Assembly: GCF_000735345.1 (NCBI RefSeq)
Contig: NZ_JMPJ01000065.1
Location: forward strand, 124,001 to 188,000
DNA length: 64,000 bases
Direction: 5' to 3'
Source: Ewingella americana ATCC 33852
GTDB taxonomy: Bacteria; Pseudomonadota; Gammaproteobacteria; Enterobacterales; Enterobacteriaceae
Shown: positions 1 to 8,163 of the stretch, piece by piece
How the letters are laid out: each line of letters starts with the position of its first letter
Position numbering within the stretch: the first letter of the stretch is position 1
Translations under genes and position numbers: made by a program
Notes under the pieces: model-generated
Told to the model about the DNA's origin: nothing
What the model saw: only the letters and a program-made list of their open reading frames with translations
The model's database searches: none

Positions 1-2
1 TG

Positions 3-707
3 TCAGCCAGCGAAGAGCTTGGGCAGTCTGGCGAGACGCCGACCGGGCTGCTGCGCATTAACATTCCCCGCAGCGCCCACCTGATTTTGCTTCAACCGAT
101 TTTGCGCCGCTTTCTCGACGCTTGGCCGGGTATTCAGTTGGAAGTGATGGTCGAGAACGCGCTGGTGGATATCGTCGGCCGCGCCTTCGATGCCGGAATT
201 CGTTTTGGCGAAATGGTGGATAAAGACATGGTGGCCGTGCCGCTCGGGCCGCCGCTAAAAACCTATATTGTCGCCACGCCGGAGTACCTTGAGCGCCACG
301 GCATGCCCGACAAGCCTACTGACCTGCTGCGCCACGACTGCATCGTTTTCCGCCATAACACCAGCGGCCAGCGCGAACGCTGGAGCCTAAGCAAAGATGG
401 CGAAGAGCTGACGCTGCCGGTCAATGGCCGCTTTATTATCAATGATTCGCTGGCGATGATGCAGGCCACGCTCGACGGCGTCGGCATCTCATGGATGGTC
501 AGCGGCTATGTGGAAAATCTGATTGCCGAGGGGCGATTGATTTCAATCCTTCCCGACTGGTGCCCGCAGGTGCCGGGTTTCTGCCTCTATTACCCTGATC
601 GCCGCCAGATATCATTGAAACTGCGCGTGTTTATCGACTTCTTAAAACAAGAGCTGGCGACTTCCGGCTCAACCATCGCTCGAGACAGCTTCGCCCACCA
701 GTTCTGA
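3..707 (+). CDS. LysR-family regulator, C-terminal part (cut by window start)
   Basis: The frame is open from the window edge, so the N-terminal helix-turn-helix lies outside. The visible ~234 residues form the LysR effector-binding domain: a TGLLRI beta strand opens it, followed by the usual LLQPILRRFL helix, a short EVMVENAL strand and a DAGIRFGE loop, as in LysR regulators of the AaeR/DmlR/YafC type. The strand order and the end about 20 residues past the last helix match full-length proteins of about 300 residues. It is 115 bp upstream of an SDR gene on the same strand, so it may regulate that gene, but tandem orientation is less telling than divergence. The effector is unknown. Confidence 0.85.
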   Translation, partial: SASEELGQSGETPTGLLRINIPRSAHLILLQPILRRFLDAWPGIQLEVMVENALVDIVGRAFDAGIRFGEMVDKDMVAVPLGPPLKTYIVATPEYLERHGMPDKPTDLLRHDCIVFRHNTSGQRERWSLSKDGEELTLPVNGRFIINDSLAMMQATLDGVGISWMVSGYVENLIAEGRLISILPDWCPQVPGFCLYYPDRRQISLKLRVFIDFLKQELATSGSTIARDSFAHQF

Positions 708-773
708 TTGTGAAGTTTCTCTTCATGACTCGACAACTTTTATACGGATTATCGCGCCGCGACCTGAGGAGTA

Positions 774-795
774 GCCTGTAGCTGATTCTACAGGC
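774..795. other. Perfect hairpin between LysR gene and SDR gene
   Basis: An 8-bp perfect inverted repeat (GCCTGTAG and CTACAGGC) with a 6-nt loop lies 66 nt after the LysR stop and 28 nt before the SDR start. No T-run follows, so it is not a clear intrinsic terminator. It could be a weak terminator, a leader hairpin or a protein-binding palindrome. Confidence 0.4.
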
Positions 796-822
796 ATCCC
801 TTCTGATAAATAAGGTCGCAAA

Positions 823-1668
823 ATGGCAGATTCATCTTCCGCAAAAACGCTTCTGATCACCGGTGTTTCCTCTGGGTTTGGCCGTGCCTTGGCCGAGCAG
901 GCGCTTAAAGAGGGTCACAGAGTGGTGGGCACACTGCGTAACGCGCAGGACACTCAGGCGTTCGAACAACTCAAACCGGGCAGCGCCTTCGGCTATGTGC
1001 TTGATGTCACTCACAATGAACTGATCCCCGCCACCATCGCCGATATCGAAGCCGAGGTCGGGTCGATTGACGTGCTGGTGAACAACGCCGGTTATGGCTA
1101 TGAGGGCGTGGTGGAAGAAGCCTCGCTGGACGCCGTGCGCCAGCAGTTTGAAGTCAACGTGTTTGGTGCGGTGGCGATGATTCAGGGCGTGCTGCCTTAC
1201 ATGCGTAAGCGCCGCGCCGGGCATATTCTCAATATCACCTCGATGGGCGGCATCATCACCCTGCCGGGGCTGGGCATCTATCACGGCAGCAAATTCGCGC
1301 TGGAAGGTATCTCGGAAAGTTTGGCCAAAGAGGTCAAAGGCTTGGGCATTCACGTCACCGCCGTGGAGCCGGGTGGTTTTCGCACCGACTGGGCGGGTCG
1401 CTCGATGACCCGCGGCGAGCGCAGCATCAGCGACTACGATGACGTGTTCGAGCCGCTGCGCCAGCGCCGTCAGGAGTACAGCGGCAAACAGTTGGGTGAC
1501 CCCGTCAAGGCCGCGCAGGTGATGCTGAAGCTGATCGCCACGCAAAACCCGCCGATGCACCTGCTGCTGGGCAGCGATGCAATCAAGCTGGTTGGCGAAA
1601 AGCTGGCATTCTTACAGCAGGAGTTCAGCGAGTGGGAAGCCGTTTCGCGCTCGACCGATTTCCAATAA
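823..1668 (+). CDS. Short-chain dehydrogenase/reductase (SDR), classical type
   Basis: A 281-residue NAD(P)-dependent oxidoreductase with a Rossmann fold. The nucleotide motif TGVSSGFG is at residues 13-20, the structural NNAG motif at 87-90, the catalytic Ser at 140 and YxxxK at Tyr153/Lys157. The length and the extended C-terminus (after the PGGFRTDW motif) resemble the classical SDRs annotated as 'SDR family oxidoreductase' next to LysR genes. There is no signal peptide, so it is cytoplasmic. The start ATG follows an AAGGT-type ribosome site. Substrate cannot be told from sequence. An intrinsic terminator follows, so it ends its transcript. Confidence 0.9.
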   Translation: MADSSSAKTLLITGVSSGFGRALAEQALKEGHRVVGTLRNAQDTQAFEQLKPGSAFGYVLDVTHNELIPATIADIEAEVGSIDVLVNNAGYGYEGVVEEASLDAVRQQFEVNVFGAVAMIQGVLPYMRKRRAGHILNITSMGGIITLPGLGIYHGSKFALEGISESLAKEVKGLGIHVTAVEPGGFRTDWAGRSMTRGERSISDYDDVFEPLRQRRQEYSGKQLGDPVKAAQVMLKLIATQNPPMHLLLGSDAIKLVGEKLAFLQQEFSEWEAVSRSTDFQ

Positions 1669-1690
1669 TCAGTGACTGACTCCCTTCGAC

Positions 1691-1717
1691 AAGAGGCTCC
1701 CCGAGCCTCTTTTTTTA
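1691..1717 (+). terminator. Intrinsic terminator after SDR gene
   Basis: Stem AAGAGGCTC/GAGCCTCTT with a short loop, followed directly by a T-run. It separates the SDR gene from dld. Confidence 0.85.
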
Positions 1718-1802
1718 GCTCATTTTCTTGGCTGACTTTCACATGCAATCTGTTCATAAATTGATAAAGTAGGAAGAAAACCAACTAAAACGAGCCCTTA
1801 CC

Positions 1803-3494
1803 ATGAACACCCCTCTGATAAACCAGTTAAAAGATGTGGTTGGACATAGCCATGTGCTGACCAAAGCCAATGACAAAGTGCCCTACACCAAAGGATTTCG
1901 CGTCGGCAAAGGCGAGGCGCTAGCCGTCGCGCTGCCAAGCTCACTGATGGAGATGTGGCAGTTGCTGAAAGTCTGCGTCGCCCATGACGTGATCATTCTG
2001 ATGCAAGCCTCCAACACCGGCGTGACCGGCGGTTCGACGCCGGACGGCAATGATTATGACCGCGACATCGTGATCATCAGCACCCGCAAGATTAATGGTT
2101 TGCACCTGCTGGATGACGCCAATCAGGTGCTGGCCTTCCCCGGCACGACCCTCACCGAGCTGGAAAATGCCCTAAAACCTTTCCACCGCGAGCCGCATTC
2201 GGTGATTGGCTCCTCCTGCATCGGCGCGTCGGTGATTGGCGGCATCTGCAATAACTCTGGCGGTTCGCTTATTCGCCGTGGGCCAGCTTTTACTGAGAAA
2301 TCGCTGTATGCCGCCATTGATGAACAGGGCCAGCTGCAGCTGATTAACCATCTGGGCATTGAGTTGGGCGAAACGCCCGAAGAGATCCTCGGTAATCTGG
2401 TCAGCAAAGACTACACCACCGGCGACGCAGCGGACTGGCAGGGGCGGATCTGGGCCGATGATTATGAGAAAAAGCTGCGCAATGTTGATTCCGACCAGCC
2501 GACGCGCTACAACGGCAACCCTGAATATCTGCATGAAAGTGCCGGCTCCAGCGGCAAGCTGGCGGTGTTCTCAGTGCGCCTGCCGACCTTTGAAAGCAGC
2601 CGTGGCACCACCACGTTTTACATCGGCGCCAATGATGAAACCGAGCTGGTGGAGCTGCGCCGCTTCTTGCTCAAGAACCTACAAGCCTCGCCGTTGCAGG
2701 CCGAATACATTCACCGTCAGGCGTTCGATTTAACCATTCGCTATGCCAAGCACGTCTATAAAGCCATCAGTAAACAGGGCGCGGCGAAGATCCCCGAGAT
2801 GTTCGCGCAGAAAAACCAGATTGATAAAATCGTTCGCGCCATCCCGATCCTGCCCAACCACGCCTTTGACAGCCTGATTCAAATCTATAACCGATTCACG
2901 CCCGACGGCGTCGAGCCGCGCATCATGGATTTCCACCACCAGTTTGAGCATCACCTGATGCTGAAAACCGAGCAAAAAGACGCGCAGGAGCTGAAAACGC
3001 TTTTGCAGAATTTCTTTGCCAGCCGACAGGGTAAATTCTTTGAATGCAGCAGCGCCGAAGAGAAGAATGCGTTTTTGATTCGCTTCGGCGTCGGGGGTTG
3101 TACGGTCTACTATTGCGAAGGCAAGGGGCTGGACATCAACCAGCGGCTGGTGGCGTTCGACGTGGCTTTGCGCTCTAACGACCCGGAATGGCGGCTGAAA
3201 TTACCGGCCCATTTACAGCAGCAGGTGCTGCTCGAGTCGTGCTGCGGCCACTTCTTCTGCTTTGTTAACCATCAGGATTATATTCTGAAGCCCGGCTACG
3301 ACCCGACGGCTTTCAAACACGGCGTGCTGGAATATATCGAAACGCGCGGCGCGAAATACCCGGCCGAGCACAATGTCGGCCACCAGTACCACGCCTCGCC
3401 GGACTACGAGCAGCATATGCATCGCCTCGACCCAACCAACAGCTTCAACGCCGGGGTGGGCAAAACCAGTAAGAACAAGTTCTGGCGGGTTTAA
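1803..3494 (+). CDS. dld: Quinone-dependent D-lactate dehydrogenase Dld
   Basis: A 563-residue FAD flavoprotein (E. coli Dld is 571). It oxidises D-lactate to pyruvate and passes electrons to quinone at the inner face of the cytoplasmic membrane. The N-terminal FAD-binding PCMH domain (about residues 40-210) carries the QASNTGVTGGSTP flavin loop and the SVIGSSCIGASVIGG segment. The C-terminal half is the Dld membrane-binding type domain, with the conserved end HRLDPTNSFNAGVGKTSK. The start ATG at 1803 opens the conserved N-terminus. It appears to be a single-gene unit: a terminator lies upstream and a converging gene follows 35 bp after its stop. Confidence 0.96.
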   Translation: MNTPLINQLKDVVGHSHVLTKANDKVPYTKGFRVGKGEALAVALPSSLMEMWQLLKVCVAHDVIILMQASNTGVTGGSTPDGNDYDRDIVIISTRKINGLHLLDDANQVLAFPGTTLTELENALKPFHREPHSVIGSSCIGASVIGGICNNSGGSLIRRGPAFTEKSLYAAIDEQGQLQLINHLGIELGETPEEILGNLVSKDYTTGDAADWQGRIWADDYEKKLRNVDSDQPTRYNGNPEYLHESAGSSGKLAVFSVRLPTFESSRGTTTFYIGANDETELVELRRFLLKNLQASPLQAEYIHRQAFDLTIRYAKHVYKAISKQGAAKIPEMFAQKNQIDKIVRAIPILPNHAFDSLIQIYNRFTPDGVEPRIMDFHHQFEHHLMLKTEQKDAQELKTLLQNFFASRQGKFFECSSAEEKNAFLIRFGVGGCTVYYCEGKGLDINQRLVAFDVALRSNDPEWRLKLPAHLQQQVLLESCCGHFFCFVNHQDYILKPGYDPTAFKHGVLEYIETRGAKYPAEHNVGHQYHASPDYEQHMHRLDPTNSFNAGVGKTSKNKFWRV

Positions 3495-3529
3495 GGCTGT
3501 AAAAAAGCTGTGAAAGAAGGCTGTGGGGA

Positions 3530-4549
3530 CTAGGCCACGCGCCATCTTCTGCGGCGGTTTTTCTCTTCATACATTTGGGCGTCGGCTTCGCGCAGCGCCA
3601 TGTCCGGCGTGGTGTCCGTTGGGTTAATGGCCACCGCGCCGATGCTTGGCCCGGCGTAGTCGATCAGACAAGACTGCAACTGATACTCGCCGGTCAGCAG
3701 CTCGGACAGGCGGGTTTTGAACGCCAGCGCCGCCTGTTGTGCTTCGCTAAACTCTGCAGGCCCTGCTCCGGCGACAATAAACTCGTCGCCTCCCACGCGG
3801 GCAATCACTTCATCGGCACGCACGCCCTCTTTCAGCTTCTGCCCAACAGCCACCAGAAAATCATCCCCCACTTCGTGGCCGTGGACGTCATTAATTTCTT
3901 TGAAATCATCCAGATCGGCGAAAGCGATCAGCACATAGCGCGAATTGGCGTGAGCCTGTGAGAACAGGGTTGGCAGCTGATTGAACAGCGAGCGGCGATT
4001 CGGCAAGCCGGTGAGTTCATCGGTATAGCTGGCGGTGGTCAGCGCGTCGTTGGCGAGCTGCAGCTTCTTCAGCAACTGCTCGCTCTGGATCTGCTGTGCA
4101 ATCAGGTTGGCGAACAGCTGAAGCACCTGCTCGCTGCGCTCGGATAATTCGCGGTGTTCAGAGCTGGCGGCACAGAGCGTGCCATAGAGTGAACCGTCGG
4201 CCAGCGTCACCGGCGTGCTGACATAAGTGGTGATCCCCAGCGCTTTCGCGGCTTCTGAATCGCCCCACACTCCGGCCACGTCACAGGTGTAGCGGCGACC
4301 TTCGTCCAGCGCGCGCTTGCACAATGTGTCTCCCCAAGGCACTGACAGCCCCTCAGGAATGTGCATATTGCTGCCGTTACGGGAAAAAAGAATGTGCTGC
4401 TGCGCACCATCTTCATCAATACGGGTCAGGTAGGTGGACTCCATATTGGTCACCAGCTCAAGCATCTCCAGCAACTGCCGAACCAGTCCTTCGAGCGTAT
4501 ATTCTGCTTCTAACGCTGTGGAAATGCGTTCGAGAAGATTATCTGTCAT
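3530..4549 (-). CDS. Diguanylate cyclase with N-terminal GAF domain
   Basis: A 339-residue cytoplasmic protein without membrane segments. Residues about 20-160 form a GAF-type sensor domain, and about 170-335 a GGDEF domain with an intact active-site motif GGDEF at 253-257 and the metal-binding Asp in FADLDD near 212. This predicts synthesis of cyclic di-GMP from two GTP. The inhibitory I-site (RxxD five residues before GGDEF) is changed to RADE at 244-247, so product inhibition may be weak. The GAF ligand is unknown. It converges with dld. The ATG at 4549 is preceded by AAAGG 11-12 nt upstream, a weak site. Confidence 0.92.
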   Translation of the reverse strand: MTDNLLERISTALEAEYTLEGLVRQLLEMLELVTNMESTYLTRIDEDGAQQHILFSRNGSNMHIPEGLSVPWGDTLCKRALDEGRRYTCDVAGVWGDSEAAKALGITTYVSTPVTLADGSLYGTLCAASSEHRELSERSEQVLQLFANLIAQQIQSEQLLKKLQLANDALTTASYTDELTGLPNRRSLFNQLPTLFSQAHANSRYVLIAFADLDDFKEINDVHGHEVGDDFLVAVGQKLKEGVRADEVIARVGGDEFIVAGAGPAEFSEAQQAALAFKTRLSELLTGEYQLQSCLIDYAGPSIGAVAINPTDTTPDMALREADAQMYEEKNRRRRWRVA

Positions 4550-4786
4550 ATGTCATGAAACCTTTGGTGGAGATAGTCGAGCGGGTGCGAATTTTGAAAG
4601 CGAACGTTTTAACATAAATTACTCTCCCTCGACACGGGAGTTGTGTAAAAAATCGTCGTTTAGCTATCAAGTGTGAAAGCGCGGCGTTCAGTTTGCGGCA
4701 ATAGAGTAACAAGCTAGACTCTCGGCTGACAAACGTGGACCATAAGCTATCACCTATGGTTAACGACACTTTTCCTTGAGACTTCA

Positions 4787-6418
4787 ATGAGCGACACCAA
4801 ACAACCCTTTGCCACGCGCAAACGCCCCATGAAACTGATGACCTCGGTCATTTTGATGATTGGCGCAGTGATCCTCTCCGTCCTGCTGGTTGTGCATTTG
4901 CTCTATCTTATTCAGGTCAGCGACACCACCCGCGACGGCGTGAAAGAGAAGGCGCTGGCCGTGGCCCGAACGCTGGCCGACCTGCCGGAAATCAAGCGCG
5001 GGCTGACGCAGCCTTCTGACAGCGGCATCATTCAGCCCATTGCCGACGCGGCGCAGAAGAGAAATGACCTGCTGTTCGTGGTAGTGACCAACATGAGCGG
5101 CATTCGCTTCTCACATCCGAATAAAGAGGTGATCAGCCGCCGCTTTATTGGTGATGATATCAATCCGGCCCTGCAAGGCCGAGAGAATGTGGCGATCAAC
5201 CACGGGGTGTTGGTGGAGGCACTGCGCGTGTTTACGCCGATTTATGATGAACAGCACAAGCAAATTGGCGTGGTGGCGATTGGCATTTCCCTCAGCAAAG
5301 TGACCGAGCAAATCAATAAGAGCCGCTGGAGCATTTTGTGGACCGTGCTGTTTGGTACTTTGGTCGGCGCGCTGGGCACTTTTGCCTTGGTGAAGATGCT
5401 CAAACGCATCTTGTTCGGGCTTGAACCTTATGAAATATCAACGCTTTTTGAGCAGCGACAGGCGATGTTGCAGTCGATCAAAGAGGGGGTGATTGCCGTC
5501 GACCAAGACGCGCGGGTGACGCTGATTAATCAGGAAGCGCGCCACCTGTTTGGCGAAACCGCGCCCGAGTTTTCGATTAATGTCGAGAACATCGGCGGCT
5601 CGCAGCCCCTGATCCATAACCTCAACGACGTGCTCCAAACCGGGGTGCCGCGTCAGGATGAAGAGATCAACGTTAAAGGCCGTTTACTGCTGAGTAACAC
5701 CGTGCCGGTGCGCAGCAATGGGGTGATTATCGGCGCTATCTGTACCTTCAGGGATAAGACCGAAGTCAGCCAGTTGATGCAGCGCCTGAGCGGCATGGTA
5801 AACTACGCCGATTCGCTGCGAGAGCGCTCGCACGAATTTATGAATAAGCTGCATGTGATCCTCGGGTTACTGCATATGAAGAGCTATACGCAGCTTGAGG
5901 ATTACATTCTCAAAACGGCCAACAATTATCAGACAGAAATTGGCTCGTTGCTGTTAAAAATCAAATCACCTGTTATTGCCGGTTTCTTGTTAAGCAAGAT
6001 GAAACGTGCCACGGATATGCACCATCAGCTGACGCTCAGCGATGACAGCCTGCTGCCCGACAATGCCAATGAAGATCAGGTGGCGGCGCTGATCACCGCG
6101 CTAGGTAATTTGATTGAGAATGCGCTGGACGCTCTGGGCCAGCAGCCGAACGGAGAGATAAGCGTGTTGCTGCATTACCAGAATGGCTGGCTCGCTGGCG
6201 TGGTCAGCGATGACGGCCCCGGCATTCCGCCTGAGCATATTGATGCTATTTTTGAGAAAGGGTTTTCGTCAAAAGGTGAAGAGCGCGGCGTCGGGTTGTC
6301 TCTGGCGAAGCAGCAAATTGAGAACCTCGGCGGAAGCATAAGCGTTGAGTCAGAACCTGATGTATACACCCAATTTTTTGTACAACTCCCGTGGGATAGT
6401 GAGAGGAAACCGGCATGA
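4787..6418 (+). CDS. dcuS: C4-dicarboxylate sensor histidine kinase DcuS
   Basis: A 543-residue kinase, exactly the length of E. coli DcuS. TM1 is at about 19-42, followed by a periplasmic PAS (CitA-type) domain, TM2 at about 183-204, a cytoplasmic PAS, and a histidine kinase/ATPase module. Ligand residues known in DcuS are present at the same numbers: Arg107, His110, Phe120 and Arg147. The phosphorylated His is 349 in the SHEFMNKLH motif. The N-box (GNLIENALDAL) and G-boxes (DDGPGIP, GVGLSLAK) are intact. It senses fumarate, succinate, malate and related acids. It overlaps dcuR by 4 bp (ATGA), so the two are translationally coupled. Confidence 0.97.
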   Translation: MSDTKQPFATRKRPMKLMTSVILMIGAVILSVLLVVHLLYLIQVSDTTRDGVKEKALAVARTLADLPEIKRGLTQPSDSGIIQPIADAAQKRNDLLFVVVTNMSGIRFSHPNKEVISRRFIGDDINPALQGRENVAINHGVLVEALRVFTPIYDEQHKQIGVVAIGISLSKVTEQINKSRWSILWTVLFGTLVGALGTFALVKMLKRILFGLEPYEISTLFEQRQAMLQSIKEGVIAVDQDARVTLINQEARHLFGETAPEFSINVENIGGSQPLIHNLNDVLQTGVPRQDEEINVKGRLLLSNTVPVRSNGVIIGAICTFRDKTEVSQLMQRLSGMVNYADSLRERSHEFMNKLHVILGLLHMKSYTQLEDYILKTANNYQTEIGSLLLKIKSPVIAGFLLSKMKRATDMHHQLTLSDDSLLPDNANEDQVAALITALGNLIENALDALGQQPNGEISVLLHYQNGWLAGVVSDDGPGIPPEHIDAIFEKGFSSKGEERGVGLSLAKQQIENLGGSISVESEPDVYTQFFVQLPWDSERKPA

Positions 6419-7134
6419 TCAATGTGCTGATAGTCGATGATGATGCCATGGTTGCAGAGCTTAACCGCTGTTATGTGACTCAGATTGAAGGGTTTACATG
6501 CACTGGCGTGGCCTCAACCTTACAACAAGCCAAAGATCTGGTGTTGAATTCTCAACATCCTATCGACCTTATTTTGCTTGATGTTTATATGCAGCAGGAG
6601 AACGGGCTGGACTTACTGCCGGTGCTGCGCGATGCCGGTCGCCCAATCGACGTGATTGTTATCTCTTCCGCCGCCGATGCCGCCACCATTAAGAAGTCGC
6701 TGAACTATGGCGTGGTGGATTACCTGATCAAGCCTTTCCAGTTCCCGCGTTTTGAAGAGGCGCTGACCCACTGGCAGCAGAAGAAAACGCTGATGGACCA
6801 TCATCAGTACTATGAGCAATCTGACGTGGATCGCCTGATACACGGCGAGCCGCAGACCACGTCTGACAATAAAAAGCTGCCGAAAGGCTTAACGCCGCAG
6901 ACCCTGCGCACCCTGTGCCAGTGGATTGATGCCCATCCTGACACCGAGTTCTCCACCGATGAACTGGCGCACTCGGTGAATATCTCGCGCGTTTCCTGCC
7001 GTAAGTACCTGATTTGGCTGGCTGACAGCCATATCCTGTTCACCAGCATTCATTACGGTGTGACGGGAAGGCCGGTCTATCGCTATCGGCTGCAAGAAGA
7101 TCATCACGCCCTGTTGAAACAGTACTGCCAGTAA
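6415..7134 (+). CDS. dcuR: Response regulator DcuR
   Basis: A 239-residue CitB-family response regulator, same length as E. coli DcuR. The receiver domain (1-120) has the acidic pocket VDDD at 7-10, the phosphorylated Asp56 in ILLDVYM and Lys107-type lysine in YLIKPF. The C-terminal helix-turn-helix is at about 180-200. In E. coli it activates fumarate respiration genes (dcuB, fumB, frdABCD). Here its likely targets are the reductase, transporter and fumarase genes directly downstream. It converges with apbE, with only 3 bp between the stops. Confidence 0.97.
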   Translation: MINVLIVDDDAMVAELNRCYVTQIEGFTCTGVASTLQQAKDLVLNSQHPIDLILLDVYMQQENGLDLLPVLRDAGRPIDVIVISSAADAATIKKSLNYGVVDYLIKPFQFPRFEEALTHWQQKKTLMDHHQYYEQSDVDRLIHGEPQTTSDNKKLPKGLTPQTLRTLCQWIDAHPDTEFSTDELAHSVNISRVSCRKYLIWLADSHILFTSIHYGVTGRPVYRYRLQEDHHALLKQYCQ

Positions 7135-7137
7135 GCC

Positions 7138-8097
7138 TCAGCGCAGCAGCTGGTAGCTATTATCCAGCAGCGTGAAGCCGAACTGGCGGTGGGACGAGCA
7201 GATAATCTGCTGCTGTTTAGTGACAAAAATCGCCTCGATATGTGCAAGGTCTTGCAGATACTCGAGGCTTTTTTCTACCCCCATGCCATACAGCAGCGTG
7301 GTGTAGATATCGCCGTCGATGGAATCCTCAGAAATCACCGTCACGCTCTGCAACTCGTTATCCAGCGGATAGCCGGTTTTCGGGTCGAGAATATGGTGAT
7401 AGCGGCGGCCGTCCAGCTCGAAATAACGCTCGTAGATGCCCGACGTGACCACCGATTTGTTGCTGACGTGGATCACCCCCAGCAGCGCATCTTCGGCGGC
7501 AAACGGCTTTTTCAGCCCAATCCCCCAGCCCTCTTGCCCACTGGCGCCCAGCGTCTGCACATTGCCGCCGAGGTTAATCAGCCCTTGCGGCACCTGCTCC
7601 GCCAGCAGGAAATCCCTCACCACGTCAGCGATATAACCTTTGGCTATCGCGCCTAAGTCGATTTCCATTCCGGCGTGCTGCAAGAAGACGGAACGCGCGG
7701 CGTCATCAAGTATCACGTCACGGGGGTTGGTCAGGGCAAGCAGGCTTTGCAGGTCACTGGCGGCAGGCACGCTGTGGCCGTTGAAGCCAATCTTCCAGCG
7801 TTTTACCAGCGGGCCGATGGTGAAGTTGAACAGGCTGTCGTTGAGCAAGCTCACGGCCTTGGCGCGTTTAATCAACTCGTAAACCGGCTGGCTGACCTCC
7901 ACCGGGTGGCTGCCCGCCGCGTGGTTTACCGCCATCACTTCAGAGTGCGGGCGATTGACCGTGAAAATGTTCTCTTGCTGTTTGATCAACCGGAAAACGC
8001 GTGACGCCAGACTCTCATTATGTTCAAACAGCTTGAGCAGAATGGGAGAGCCCATCAGCACGGCGGAGTAAGCATAAATTCGATCGTCTGGCGTCAT
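7138..8097 (-). CDS. apbE: ApbE-family FAD:protein FMN transferase, cytoplasmic form
   Basis: A 319-residue ApbE domain protein. Recognisable motifs are DLGAIAKGYIAD, NLGGN, and HHILDPKTGYP with the metal- and FAD-binding residues of the family. ApbE moves FMN from FAD onto a Thr/Ser of the target motif DxxTGAT. There is no signal peptide or lipobox, unlike the periplasmic NqrC/RnfG-modifying ApbE, so it should act in the cytoplasm. It lies 66 bp downstream of the fumarate reductase gene on the same strand. That gene carries the DxxTGAT target, so the pair very likely forms an enzyme-plus-maturase operon. Confidence 0.93.
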   Translation of the reverse strand: MTPDDRIYAYSAVLMGSPILLKLFEHNESLASRVFRLIKQQENIFTVNRPHSEVMAVNHAAGSHPVEVSQPVYELIKRAKAVSLLNDSLFNFTIGPLVKRWKIGFNGHSVPAASDLQSLLALTNPRDVILDDAARSVFLQHAGMEIDLGAIAKGYIADVVRDFLLAEQVPQGLINLGGNVQTLGASGQEGWGIGLKKPFAAEDALLGVIHVSNKSVVTSGIYERYFELDGRRYHHILDPKTGYPLDNELQSVTVISEDSIDGDIYTTLLYGMGVEKSLEYLQDLAHIEAIFVTKQQQIICSSHRQFGFTLLDNSYQLLR

Positions 8098-8163
8098 AGA
8101 TTTATCTCGTCAATCAAGTGGATAAAGCCTGCGCGCCGGGGAAGCGACACAGGCTATTCGCCG

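Noticed and set aside
832-1560. Long open frame on the minus strand opposite the SDR gene
   Set aside because: Follows the codon bias of the real gene in antisense, is rich in His/Arg/Gln without a domain, and has no ribosome site.
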